64,000 nt of DNA, taken from Castanea sativa. Taxonomy: Eukaryota > Streptophyta > Magnoliopsida > Fagales > Fagaceae. The number at the start of each line of letters is the position of its first letter. Positions within the stretch are counted from its first letter, which is position 1. The notes beneath the pieces are model-generated. The model saw only the letters and a program-made list of their open reading frames with translations. It did not search any database and had not been told where the DNA came from. Location: NCBI RefSeq assembly GCF_040712315.1, contig NC_134020.1, forward strand, positions 37,998,751 to 38,062,750. The letters run 5' to 3'. Below, one piece after another: positions 12,208 through 22,767 of this stretch. The position numbers and the translations under genes are program-made.

Positions 12208-14802
12208 ATGGGTAGATTCAAGTGTCTAGTAGATACTGACGCCGGTATGGAGGGTTTTCGGGCCAAATATCATATTCCCCAAGACGTAGGCTTGAGATAT
12301 TGCCCTGTAGAAGTCATAGGCAACGCTAGAAGAGAGGGAGAAGTTATCATCCCTATCATCGCATTCCTAGAAGGTGGGATGACCCTTCCCATGAAAAACG
12401 TAACCAGTGAATACCTACGTAACCATAAGTTATGCCCAGATCAATGCACACCAAATGTGTTTAGAGTCTTAGGTTGTGTCGAAGCTTTAAATGAACAGAT
12501 GGGTCTGAACCTCACATGGCACGACATCGTTTATATGTACGAGTGCCATAAACTTAAAGGCGTAGGATATTACCTTAAATCTAGATCTAGCATTGTTAGG
12601 CTCATATCCTGTCTTCCCAAATCCAATAAAGGCATGAAAGACGATTATCTTATCGCCTCGAGAAACTGGTCTGACGGTCCTCACTGCCCAGTCCCATGGG
12701 GAGACCCAGGTGTGACTCTATAAGAGTTAGACTTCCTAACCTGTGACTTAGTTCAATAAACTTCACCATTTCTGGTTATATTGTATATTATTACATATTT
12801 CTTTGACATTTATTGCTGATCTAATCAAGCTTGTCTCCTTGGATGTTTTTGCAGATAAACAACATGTACGGCAGCGTCTAAGTCTTTGTAGCGTCGCAGA
12901 CCTCAATCGCGTTCTTCAATCCGAGGTGTTCGTAAGTGAAGATCTGCAAGTGAGGGCAGCCCATCTTATATTAGGATACGACCGTCTATCAAACGACTTC
13001 CGGGAGATTGGCAACGCGATCACGGCGGGTAACCAAAGACGTAAAAGGATAGATATTTCAAGGCCAGGCTTCCTTTTTGTCCACGAACTCCCAGAAGACC
13101 CCTCCGTCATCCTATACTCCCGCCCCATCGCAGCAGTTCCTCTCTCGGCACATTCCCAAACGACAGCCATTCGAGAAGAACCTACGTCCTCGCAATAATC
13201 ACTCAACGAGGAGATTGATCAGTTTCGCCTTGAAGAAGTTAAGAGACCTCAAGAGGATCATCTCGTCATCCTCTCAGACGAATAACAGGTGCCTGCAGAA
13301 ACTTCGAGTATAAAAGGTTTAGTGATAGCACAGCCCGACTCCAGCTCTGAGGAAGACGACATGTCCACCCTTAGAAAGCTGATGAACAAGAAGGGTACAA
13401 AGGCCTCCAAAAAGGAAGTGGTTAGATCACAACCCCCTCCCGTTACGCTACCACCCCCTCCTTCCACCGATCCTAAGATTCCCGCCTTGGATCCTAAGAG
13501 GAAGAGCAAAAACAAAGCCGAGGAAGCGGAGGTGGAGAGGCAGAAGAAACTAAAACAACAACAAAAAGCAGGCAAAGGTAAAACGCATGCCTCTTCGGCA
13601 GAAAGTGGGGATAACCGCGACCTGGCCGAGGTACGCCGGGCACCAGCTAATTGGTCTCCCGAGCTAAAACTAGACGGGGCCCCCATTTCTTGCTAGTCTA
13701 GCATTAGGGCGTTCCAGCAAGGACACGCTCATCACCTGGCAGATGCACTAGAGCAACCTCTTCTCCTACCGAAGGACATGGAGGCTCTAGATAAGATGAC
13801 TCAGCCACATCTATCTTTCTCCCTAAAAAGGGACTTGGCTCTAGTAATTGTCCTTCAATTACTTCCATCTTACTGCTTTAATTACCCTTTAGCGTACAGT
13901 CGCTCACGTGCACATTGAATTTGCTTTAATAACACATTTGTTTAATATTTCAACGCAGACCATTTAGAAAGTCTTTACTGCAGAGAGATGGGTGGAAGAC
14001 TCTCGGAAAAAGGCTGCAGCCGAACTCCAGGTCAGAATCGAGACCGAGAAGGCCTTAGGCCAAGCCCTCGTGGAGAACGAGGATTTGACCAAAAAGTTGG
14101 CAGATGAAAAAAGGGAGAGAAATGGCACCGAGGCTAGCCTCAAATCGATTAAAACACAGGTGGAGAGGCAACGCAAACTCCTGCGTCAGAAGGAAGAGGA
14201 TCTGTCTACAGTTCAGTAAGAAAACTCTGACTTAAATAAAGAGCTTGCTCAAGCGAGGGAAGAGGCTCGTACCCTTAAGGAAAGCATGGAGGCTAGCAAG
14301 AAGGCTGCTTACAAAGAAGGGGTCGAGGCGACAGAAAATCAACTGACTGAGGAGTTCGCAGAGCTATGCCGGGAGTATTGCCAACAAGTGTGGGTAGAAG
14401 CCCTGCACGTAGCAGGGATTCCCACGACTTCCGAGTTTAGGAAACCTGAGAACATTTGGCTTCCTCGGGACATCCAAGTGCTCGAAGAGCTCCCTCCGGT
14501 CATACCCACCCCCGAGACAGCACCTTCAACGCGTCCCTCCATTATTCAAGAACCCATTCCAACTCCTAAAGAACCAGTTGGTTCTGACAAACAGAAGGAA
14601 TAGGACGACGAAGCCGAGAAGTCTCCAAGCAAGAATGCTGAACCCAATGTCCCTCCACGGCTCTACTAGTGGCAAAGGATAAAGGGAAACAAGTCCAGAC
14701 CTCATTTGAAGCAGAGCTAAAACAAATAGAGGAGGATAGCAAAACAAAAGGGGCTGCCAGCACATCCAAGCAGGACCCCCTACTGAGGCTTAAGGCCTAG
14801 GC
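12208..14802 (+). pseudogene. Element A antisense gene: Transposase_28-like, coiled-coil protein
   Basis: The gene runs opposite to gag-pol and appears to have at least three exons: 12208-12709, 12855-13843 and 13959 to about 14800. The first intron (CCAG/GTGTGA to TTTTGCAG) joins the frame exactly as in element C. Exon 1 begins MGRFKCLVDTDAGMEGF and includes GGMTLPMKNVTSEYL and a CTPNVFRVLG segment, resembling the Transposase_28 family (PF04195, 'putative gypsy type transposon'). Exon 2 continues with DLNRVLQSEVFVSEDLQ, then an acidic, Pro-rich and Lys-rich linker. Exon 3 is a long Glu/Lys/Gln-rich coiled coil ending near FRKPENIWLPRDIQ. In-frame stops at about 13196, 13284 and 14217 and other decay make it a pseudogene. 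Antisense extra ORFs in Tat elements are known; their function is not. Confidence 0.75.
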
Positions 14803-15164
14803 CAGATAGGACCCCCTTTATGTAATGAATTTTTTGTATTAGGACCTCTACTTTAACCTTTTTATTTCAGAATTTTATTCCCAATGTATCCATTGACAAA
14901 GATTAATGAGAATTTTGGAAGGTCGCTATTCGGTTGGTTTCCAATCTTTAGTAGAAAAAGACTAATTCGCTTCACCTCAATGCACAGTGAAATCTTTACA
15001 ACACTTCAATCACCAACAACCCCCCATAAAAGTATATTCACTTTATCAATCTTATTCATCAGTAGATAAATCATGCATCGAAACTGTAATATGTGAAGTA
15101 CCACAATACGCGATCTGAGACTTAACTTAATATTTAGTTAGGAGCATAAAGTAAACCATCAAAC

Positions 15165-15965
15165 TTACCATGGTTTTTAAGTACGTGAATTCCCACGAGA
15201 CATGTGTTGGGTGCTTAGAATGATGGAACGAAGTGTTAATTTTTCCCGAAGTAGAAAATCCGAGGACCCGACGTAACTAAGGTTCTGCTTAACATTCAAC
15301 AAGGCATCAATTTCCATGAGGTATGTGGTCCGAGGACCATGCATAACCAAGTTTCTGTTTGATGTTTAGAATAGTGAAATGAAATATTAATTTCTCCAAA
15401 GTAGAAGGTCCAAGGACCCGACGTAACTAAAGTTCTGTTTAACATTCAACAAGATATCAATTTCCACGAGGTACGTGGTCCAAGGACCATGCATGACCAA
15501 GTTTCTGTTTGATGTTTGTAATAGCGAAATGAAATGTTAATTTCCCTAAAGTAGAAGGTCTGAGGACCTGACGTAACTAAGGTTTTGTTTAACATTCAAC
15601 AAGGTATCAATTTCCACGAGGTATGTGGTCCGAGGACCATGCATGACCAAGTTTCTGTTTGATGTTTAGAATAGCGAGATGAAATGTTAATTTCCCTAAA
15701 GTAGAAGGTCCGAGGACCCGACGTAACTAACGTTCTATTTAACATTCAACAAGGTATCAATTTTCGCGAGGTATGTGGTCTGAGGACCATGCATGACCAA
15801 GTTTCTGTTTGATGTTTAGAATAGCGAGATGAAATGTTAATTTCCCCAAAGTAGAAGGTCTGAGACCCGACGTAACTAAGGTTTTGTTTAACATTCAACA
15901 AAGTATCAATTTTCACGAGGTATGTGGTCCAAGGACCATGCATGCCCAAGTTTCTGTTTGATGTT
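15165..15965. repeat. 150-bp tandem array, about 5 copies, in element A
   Basis: The marker GTAGAA starts at 15251, 15401, 15551, 15701 and 15851, giving a period of exactly 150 bp, with a degenerate partial copy at the left. Each unit has two copies of a GTCCGAGGACC-like motif and an AAGTTTCTGTTTGAT segment. The array sits between the 3' ends of the antisense gene and integrase. The same unit is found in element C at 61195-61880. The CpG of the motif is often mutated here (CCAAGGA, CTGAGGA). Confidence 0.95.
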
Positions 15966-15989
15966 TGTAACAAATAAATCGAAATATAA

Positions 15990-17072
15990 CGTAAAGGTAA
16001 TTTGAACAAACATGACAAAAGTGTCTTTCATTAATAGTAATACCTTCGTAGGTTATTTACATTCCAGAGGCGCTATACAATTTTTTCAACTAGATTAGCT
16101 AAACGATATGTCCCTATACCTACAACAGAAGTGATTCGGTATGGTCCTTCCCAGGTAGGTGCTAACTTTCCCTACGCTGGATTCTTGTAAGTACCCATGA
16201 CTTTCCTCAAGACCAAATCTCCAGGTGCAAGTGGCCTTAGTTTCACGTGAGCATCGTATCCTCGCTTGAGCTTCTGCTGATAATAAGCTAGTTGAACCAT
16301 GGCAGCCTCTCGCCGTTCCTCAACCAGATCCAGGCTTTTCTCTAGCAAACCATCGTTATCGTCTGGGCTGAAAGAGCTTGTTCTCAATGTCGGAAACCCA
16401 GACTCCAAAGGTATCACTGCCTCGGCCCCGTAAGTCATGGAGAAGGGTATTTCTCCTATGGATCTTCGCGGTGTAGTCCGATACGTCCACAAAATGTGTG
16501 ACAACTCTTCTACCCATCTACCCTTTGCGTCATCCAGTCTCTTTTTGAGTCCACTGACTATAACTTTATTAACGGCCTCGGCCTGCCCATTTCCCTAAAG
16601 ATAAGCTGGAGAGGAGTATCTATTTATGATGCCCAAGTCACCGCAATACTTCCTAAAAGCTTTACTATCAAACTGCACACCATTATCTGAAATAAGAGCG
16701 TAAGGTACTCCAAATCTAGTGATAATGTTCTTTTAGACAAACTTCTTGGCGGCTGCGTCCCTAATATTTGACAGAGGCTCAGCTTCAACCCACTTGGTGA
16801 AATAATCGGTTCCCACGATTAGCCACCTTTTATTTCCCATAGCCCTCGGGAAGGGACCAACTATGTCCAGCCCCTATTGAGCGAATGGCTAGGGACTAGA
16901 CAAAGGATTAAGGACACCGCCAGGCTGATGGATGTTGGGAGCAAATCTCTGGCATTAGTCACATTTTCTCGCGTAGTCCTGAGCCTCTCTCTACATATTA
17001 AGCCACCAATACCCCTAGGTCAAAGCTCTATGGGCTAAGGATCTTCCTCCAGTATGACTCCCACAAATCCCC
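15990..17072 (-). pseudogene. Element A integrase, degenerate
   Basis: This is the end of the polyprotein: the integrase core and a C-terminal domain that aligns along its length with the open integrase of element C. DYFTKWVEAEP, LISDNGVQFDS and GNGQAEAVNK mark the core, so the D-D-E residues are still present (D of GLDIVGPFP, D of ISDN, E of GQAE). Stops replace the Trp of SWPFAQWG and nearby Trp codons around 16876-16897, with others near 16735, 16600 and 16177. The open stretch 16172-16504 covers the end of the core and its C-terminal extension. No functional enzyme is expected. Confidence 0.85.
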
Positions 17073-17699
17073 TCATACAATTCTTCCAAAAAGTGCCTCC
17101 GTCACTTCAGGGTGTACACACAGCAAGTATGGTCCGGAAAATGAGCGTTTATAGAGCTTCTGATCCTCGGACAACCAGAATCGAGGTGCCTTTTGACGAA
17201 TTTTATCTGCCTCAGACTTCTCCTCGAGCAAAACGTCGTTTTTTAGAAAAGAGACTATGGGGTCCATCCAGCTAGGTCCGAGCCTTACCTGATGAATACG
17301 TATGACACTTGCAGCTGTTGAAGCGGGTCTCACCAAATCTTCGACAAGGATAAGTCTTGGCAAACCCTGTGCCGAGGATGTTGCCAACGTGGCCAATGAG
17401 TCTGCATGGGTGTTTCCACCTCTAGAAACATGCGTCAGGACAAAAGAATCAAACTTGGATTGTAAACATTTAACCTTGGTCAGGTATTTTTGCATTCTCG
17501 GATCCTTAGCCTCTATGGTCCCCACAACCTGGCCCACGACTAATTGAGAATCCGAGAACATCTGAACAGACCTTCCCCCCATTTTCTGGACCATATCCAT
17601 ACCCACTAAGACAACCTCGTACTCAGCCTCATTATTGGTAGCCGAGAACGCCAATCTCAGCGACTTTTCAAAGGTGATTTCTTTAGGACACCAAAACAA
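17073..17699 (-). pseudogene. Element A second RNase H and start of integrase region
   Basis: An open stretch of 208 codons carries the second (plant Tat-type) RNase H with TNNEAEYE and SDSQLVVGQV, which hold the Glu and Asp of that fold, then GNTHADSLATLA. It continues into the pre-integrase linker (GPSWMDPIVSFLKND, RFWLSEDQKLYKRSF). It is out of frame with the reverse transcriptase reading by an indel near 17685-17700. The first Asp motif lies at the end of the preceding frame as VYIDDAAN, where element C has VYVDGAAN. Confidence 0.85.
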
Positions 17700-19113
17700 G
17701 CCCGATCCCCGACCTTCTCTGGTTCGCTGCGTCGTCTATATATACTCTCCACACCGGCAGCCCCTTGCACGTGATCATGCCAACTGATTTTTCATCCATG
17801 TGCAACTCCTTTGCAGTTTCCTCTAACGAGGGCTCGGCAAATTCTGCCACCAAATCAGCCAAGACCTGGCCCTTCACGGAGGTGCGAGGCATAAACCTAA
17901 TATCGAAGGCCCCCAGAATTGTTCCCCATTTGGCTATCCTCTCTGAGTAGTCAGCACTTCGCAATACCAACTTGAGATGAAGTTGAGTTAGAACCACAAT
18001 GGTGTGGGCTTGGAAATAATGGGGAAGCTTCCATGTAGCATGCACTACGGCCAGAATCGCCTTCTCCAAAGGTAGATAACGCACCTTAGCTTCACCCAAA
18101 GATTTGCTAACGTAGTAAACCGGTCTTTGTACCCCATTGTCGTCCCGTATTAAAACCAAGCTGACGGCATGGATAGCCACAGCTATGTATGCAAACAGGA
18201 CTTCATCAACCTCCAGCTGAGACATGATGGGTGGCCAGGAAAGATACTCTTTAAGTTGTTGAAAAGCCAAAGCGCATTCCTCGGTCCATTGGAATCCTTT
18301 CCACTTATTCAGCAGCTGGAAGAAAGGTCTGCACCTATCAGCGGACCGAGAGATAAACCTGTTGAGAGCAACAGTCATTCCAGTCAATCTTTGGACTTTC
18401 TTCGGATTCCGAGATGGTTGCAAGCCATGGATGGCCCTGACCTGAGCCGGATTCACCTCTATTCCTCGGTGAGTCACCATATAGCCTAGGAACTTACCAT
18501 AACCCACTCCAAAAGAACACTTAGAGGCATTAAGGCGCAACTTGTGCTTTCTAAGTGTTTGAAAGGTGTCATCCAAATCTTTCACATGCATAAGTACCAT
18601 CTTGCTCTTTACCACCATATCATCCATATATACCTCAATAGTCTTTCTAAGCTGGGACTCGAACATCCTGATCATCATTCTTTGATAGCTAGCCCCTGCA
18701 TTTTTCAAACCAAATGGCATCACTTTATAGTTATAATTTCCCGTAGGAGTAATGAAGGCGGTCTTCTCCTGGTCATCCAACGCCAAAGGTATTTGGTGAT
18801 AGCCTTGGAAGGCATCTAAAAAACTCATCCGAAGATGTCCGACTGTAGCATCCACCAGCTGATCGATGCAAGGCATTGGAAATGAGTCTTTGGGACAGGC
18901 TTTGTTCAGGTCTGTGAAGTCCACACATACTCTCCATTTCCCATTCTTCTTTTTTACTACAACAGTATGCGCCAACCATTCTGGGTAGAAAACTTCTTTA
19001 ATAGTCCTAGCCCTTTTGAGCTTGAGTACCTCTTCTTTGATAGTCTCGGCATGCTCTTTAGAGGAACACCGAAGTGGTTGTCTCCTGGGGATAACGGCAG
19101 GATTGACGTTCAA
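17683..19113 (-). CDS. Element A reverse transcriptase and first RNase H
   Basis: A 476-codon open stretch of the pol polyprotein. Reverse transcriptase motifs appear in order: KWRVCVDFTDLNKACPKD (about 60-76), FLDAFQGYHQI (98-108), MPFGLKNAGASYQ (132-144) and the catalytic VYMDDMVVKS (161-170), then FLGYMV and the thumb/connection. The first RNase H follows (VYYVSKSLGEAKVRYLPLEK), with PRTSVKGQVLADLVAEF and the start of the second RNase H. The start at 19113 is only the first Met of the open stretch; the polyprotein begins upstream. Motifs are intact, but the frame shifts at the 3' end. Confidence 0.92.
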   Translation of the reverse strand: MNVNPAVIPRRQPLRCSSKEHAETIKEEVLKLKRARTIKEVFYPEWLAHTVVVKKKNGKWRVCVDFTDLNKACPKDSFPMPCIDQLVDATVGHLRMSFLDAFQGYHQIPLALDDQEKTAFITPTGNYNYKVMPFGLKNAGASYQRMMIRMFESQLRKTIEVYMDDMVVKSKMVLMHVKDLDDTFQTLRKHKLRLNASKCSFGVGYGKFLGYMVTHRGIEVNPAQVRAIHGLQPSRNPKKVQRLTGMTVALNRFISRSADRCRPFFQLLNKWKGFQWTEECALAFQQLKEYLSWPPIMSQLEVDEVLFAYIAVAIHAVSLVLIRDDNGVQRPVYYVSKSLGEAKVRYLPLEKAILAVVHATWKLPHYFQAHTIVVLTQLHLKLVLRSADYSERIAKWGTILGAFDIRFMPRTSVKGQVLADLVAEFAEPSLEETAKELHMDEKSVGMITCKGLPVWRVYIDDAANQRRSGIGLVLVS

Positions 19114-19333
19114 GTGATGACAAATGAAACTCCTGGAGTCTCATAAGGATCCCATGCAAAAACGTCGATATTGTTTTTCAGAAACTTTACCAACTCCACC
19201 TTCTCCTGATGCGGTAGCCGAACCCCAACCTGAAAGAACCTTTCGGGGTCATCTCAATAACAAATCTCTCTAATTCTTCACACGTTGCCTCCTCTGCTGT
19301 CACCACGTCGGGCGCATCTAGAGTCGTTAATTG

Positions 19334-20061
19334 CTATAAGCCTCTCACGGCCAAGGTCGAGGACTCCGGTTTGGCATGGCGCAGCACCGCAGTCGAAATG
19401 CACTGCCTTGCTACTGATTGGCTTACAAGAATCTCTTTGATTCGTCCTCCCGATGGGAACTTCACTTTAACATATAGAGTTGAGGAAATAGCACCCAAAG
19501 CATGCAGCCAAGGCCTTGCAACGATGGCTGTATATAGGGAATAAGCATCAACCACTATGAAATCTACATCAACTGTTTCCGAACCTGACTGTACCGACAA
19601 GCGGATTTGTCCCTTTGGTATGACGGCCTTCCCTTTAAAGCTTATTAATGGTGAAAAGCCGTAAGATCTTCGAGCTTTAGGTTAAGCCCCTTAAACAAAT
19701 CAGGGTACATAATATCCGCACCATTGCCCTGGTCGACCATCACCCTGCTTACATCGTAGTTCCCTATCCTTAGAGTAACCACCAGGGCGTCGTCATGCGG
19801 CTGGATGGTCCCAACTTTATCTTCGTCTGAGAATCCCAAGATAGGCTGAGAAGCACCTTTGAATTTCTTCGGCCTGGAGCCGGATTCCTCTGCCAGAATA
19901 TGTGATACGGACATCACCCTAATAGGACAGGAACCAATCTTGCCTGGAGCTGCGAGGATGACATTAATCATTCCCAAAGGAGGCCGAGATGAATTATTCC
20001 TTTGGCTATTCGAAACCGAGTTGCTTCCTTGGCCACTGGGCTGATACAAATGTTGCTTCAA
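19334..20061 (-). pseudogene. Element A aspartic protease region, degenerate
   Basis: The retropepsin-like region carries VMVDQGNGADIMYPDLFKGL, where Asp-Gln-Gly stands in for the usual Asp-Ser/Thr-Gly, followed by FIVVDAYSLYTAIVARPWL, the ILGRPWL-type motif. From memory, DQG is common in this plant family, so it may not mean loss of activity. A stop after LEDLTAFHH (about 19645) and the shifted continuation at 19334-19600 break the frame. It sits between the Gag zinc-knuckle remnant and reverse transcriptase. Confidence 0.8.
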
Positions 20062-21345
20062 CTTTCCTTCACTGACCAGCTGTTCTAAATGGTTCCAAAG
20101 TGTTTGGCAGTTCTCGGTAGTATGGCAGACATCCTGATGGTATTAGCAAACAAGGTTTTGATTCCGCTTTGTAGGGTCCCCTGCCATCTTACTGGGCCAC
20201 TTGAAGTAGGGTTCCTTGCGGACTTTCTCCAGCAATTGGTGCACTGGTTCTCGGAATATGGTGTTAGCTACTTGAGGAGCGGCTGAACCAGATTGCCCAG
20301 AGAAAACTCTCCTCTACCTATTGTTATTGTACCTATTCGACCTAAAATCCCTCATCTCTTGAGAAATAACCTTCGCCTTTCCCCTGCCTTGCTGTTGATC
20401 CTCCTCTACCCTCTTATACTCGTCAATTTGATCCATGAGCCGACGTACACCCTGTACGGGCTTTTTGGTAAGAGATTTCCTTAATTCGTGATCAGTCGGG
20501 AGGCCCACCTTGAAAGTGTTAATGGCCACTTCATCAAAATCACCGTCGATCTCGTTAAACATCTCCCAGTTCCTGTCAGAGTATGCTTTCAAGGTCTCCC
20601 CTTCCCTCATGGCCATAGACAACAATGAGTCCAAAGGACGAAGAACTCTGCTGCATATAATGAATCGAGACAGGAACGCCCTGGTGAGCTCCATGTAAGA
20701 GTCAACAGAACCTGCCTTCAGGCCGCTATACCATCTCATAGCCACTGGCCCTAGGCTAGAGGGGAAAACTTTACACATTAAGGTCTCGTTCTGAGAGTGT
20801 ACCGCCATCCTCTAATTGAAATGACTTATGTGCTCAACTGGGTCTGTCTTGCCATTATAAATGGTGAAAGTGGGCTGGGTTAACCGTTGTGGGAGCTTCC
20901 CCTTCACAATTCTGCGTGAAAAATGAGACTTGGAGATCTGGTCTAATTCCCTATTCATAGTGTCATTTCCTAAGCCCTTGGAGAGAAACTTTTTATGCCC
21001 ACTACCCAGAAGCTCGTCCTTCTCGAACGAGAAGGTTTTGTTGGGAGAAGTCCTAAACCTTGGATTGTAGTTGCTTCCTTGGGATCCTTCAGAAGAAAGG
21101 TCAGAAAGAGATGGCGTCCGCCTCCGTCTCGCATGGCGTAACTTTCTCTTAAGGTGGTCAATCTCCTTCTGCATGGCCTTAGCGTCGTCTCCATGGGTGG
21201 CTCTACTTCTACCACGCGAATGGCTTCCATCGGGGTGCAGCGTATGCACACTTCCCTCTCGATCTCTTTGACGCTCGAGACGTTCGAAATGATCTTCACG
21301 CTGGGATCCCTGAGACTTTGCACGATGCGAATCCAAGCCTGCCAT
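20062..21345 (-). pseudogene. Element A gag
   Basis: Gag starts around 21345 (MAGLDSHRAKSQ) with an Arg/Ser-rich N-terminal region. The conserved retrotransposon Gag core begins near PTFTIYNGKTDPVEHISHF and continues through VFPSSLGPVAMRWYSGLK, AFLSRFI, LLSMAMREGETLKAY and FKVGLP. One in-frame TAG at 20812-20814 separates the two halves, and another stop follows at 20314. A broken zinc-knuckle-like CxYHQDxxHTTENC segment lies further on at about 20100-20170. The capsid-forming protein would be truncated. Confidence 0.88.
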
Positions 21346-21371
21346 AACGCTCCAATTCCTTCAGCACTAGA

Positions 21372-21389
21372 TTCCCACAGACGGCACCA
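21372..21389 (-). promoter_or_regulatory. Element A primer-binding site
   Basis: Two bases inside the right LTR the minus strand reads TGGTGCCGTCTGTGGGAA. The matching site of element B is TGGCGCCGTCTGTGGGAA. The TGGCGCCG start is typical of plant gypsy elements and fits priming by tRNA-Asp at least over its first eight bases. Confidence 0.7.
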
Positions 21390-21391
21390 AT

Positions 21392-22133
21392 TGTAAGTGA
21401 ACAATTTGTACCCAATCCGATCACTCGACGGACTCAGGCCCAAAGAGCCTTATACAATAAAATTTGTAGAGTGTGGGCTTGAAATCTAGATTGTGGAATA
21501 TTGGACAGAACGTAATCAGGCTAGATTGCCATTACCCATGTATTCGATAGATAAAAATCGCAAAGAAACTCTTCTCGGACGTAAGTTGAAGACCACTTGT
21601 ATTGCCTTTATATCTTTTAGACAAAAAAAAATCTCTCCTCTTCTCATCTCCCTCTTTCTGTTTTATATCCATCTTCTTCTTCCTTTCTCTTTTCACGTGT
21701 AACACAGATCTTCCCCTTAGATACTTGTCTCATCCAGCACCTTCTTGAATTCTTCAGACACTAGCTGGAAGGCTGAACATTACTGTTCAGAGGTCATCTC
21801 TTCATTAATGCGGCCAGGGAGGTAGGTGCAGGGTCTTTAATGCGGTGGTAGCAGCTTTTTCTCTCCTGATATTTCTTGCACGTTCTTCCCTCCAATAACT
21901 GCGTGGATTACGCCTTTACCCTACAGTTCTTCCGGAATCCTGTCTCCAAACATCTTGGTATGTTCTATGACCATTACCTGACCCATCCGAGGAGATACCC
22001 CTCCTCGGACAGCTCCTCCAACCCTTATGGTATAAACTGGTTTGGGGGCCTCAAAGGCTATGCTTGAACAGGCTTTCTCCACTAATTCAGGCCCAAGGCC
22101 CAAATGCATATTCCAATAATTTTACCACCCACA
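21392..22133 (-). repeat. Element A 5' LTR
   Basis: This 742-bp repeat equals the other LTR in length and shares its ends. A minus-strand TATA box (GGATATAAAACAG) lies at about 21659-21671 and would drive leftward gag-pol transcription. Confidence 0.95.
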
Positions 22134-22138
22134 GCAGT

Positions 22139-22767
22139 ATGTTGATAATTGAATGGGAGATCAATAGTTTAATTTTGTACATTAATAAAGATGTAGCTGA
22201 TAATATTGGTAGTGAAGTTATCATATAATATATCGATTTCAAAATATGAAAACCTGTGAATGAAATTTGGACAAAGTTTAGTTACAAAATTGGTTGTAGT
22301 TTAAGGGTACAACCTTATTTATTATCTTTTTATTGGAGGTAAATTTTGACAAATCCACCATTGGATTACATTTTCTTCTTAAATCCTCCATGCATGCAAA
22401 ATTTATAGAAAATTAAAGATCAATAGCTATGTCATCAATAAATCGTTTAAATTGCAAGTTTTTTTAATTTAAAATTATTCAAAAAATATAATCTTATAGA
22501 TCATATAGTAAATAATATCCGATTGTCACAAAATTTGACATATGTATTAAGAGCGTAAAGAACATGCAATCCAACAGTTAGATTTTTAAAATATGTAGTA
22601 ATGTTAATGATATTGAGTAAGGTTGTAACCTTAAGCTACAACCAATTTTTTGTAGCTAAACTTTGTCTATGGAATTTTAAAATTTTATATATTTGAGCAT
22701 TTTTTTTTTGTGATATTAATGCATTCAAGTTTTATTTTTATTATTATTTTAAAAAAAATTTTAAGTT
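22139..22767. other. Spacer between elements A and E, holding a 396-bp MITE
   Basis: AT-rich DNA without a gene. Most of it is the inverted-repeat element at 22271-22666. The last 100 bp may belong to a decayed hAT end that continues beyond element E at 27249. Confidence 0.55.
22271..22666. mobile_element. MITE with about 50-bp terminal inverted repeats
   Basis: The left end ACAAAGTTTAGTTACAAAAT continues with TGGTTGTAGTTTAAGGGTAC. The right end is its complement with few changes (ACAAAGTTTAGCTACAAAAA, TTGGTTGTAGCTTAAGGTTA). The repeats span about 22271-22319 and 22617-22666. The interior is AT-rich and non-coding. The target duplication is unclear, so the superfamily is not assigned. Confidence 0.75.

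Larger units (their letters stand above)
10969..22133 (-). mobile_element. Element A: full-length Tat-type Ty3/gypsy retrotransposon
   Basis: Two 742-bp LTRs (10969-11710 and 21392-22133) bound the element. A perfect 5-bp duplication GCAGT flanks it at 10964-10968 and 22134-22138. It is transcribed leftward: a primer-binding site lies next to the right LTR, then gag, protease, reverse transcriptase, RNase H and integrase follow on the minus strand. Between integrase and the 3' LTR are a 150-bp tandem array and an antisense multi-exon gene. Dual RNase H and extra ORFs near the 3' LTR are Tat-lineage traits. The two LTRs differ at about 30 sites by eye (about 96% identity), so insertion is not recent. 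Stops and frameshifts in gag, protease, RNase H and integrase make it non-autonomous. Confidence 0.95.

Noticed and set aside
15165..15965. CRISPR-like or satellite array
   Set aside because: The 150-bp units are contiguous without spacers and belong to the 3' region of a retrotransposon, with the same unit in element C.
10969..22133. Endogenous pararetrovirus
   Set aside because: LTRs, target duplication, integrase and gypsy gene order identify an LTR retrotransposon.
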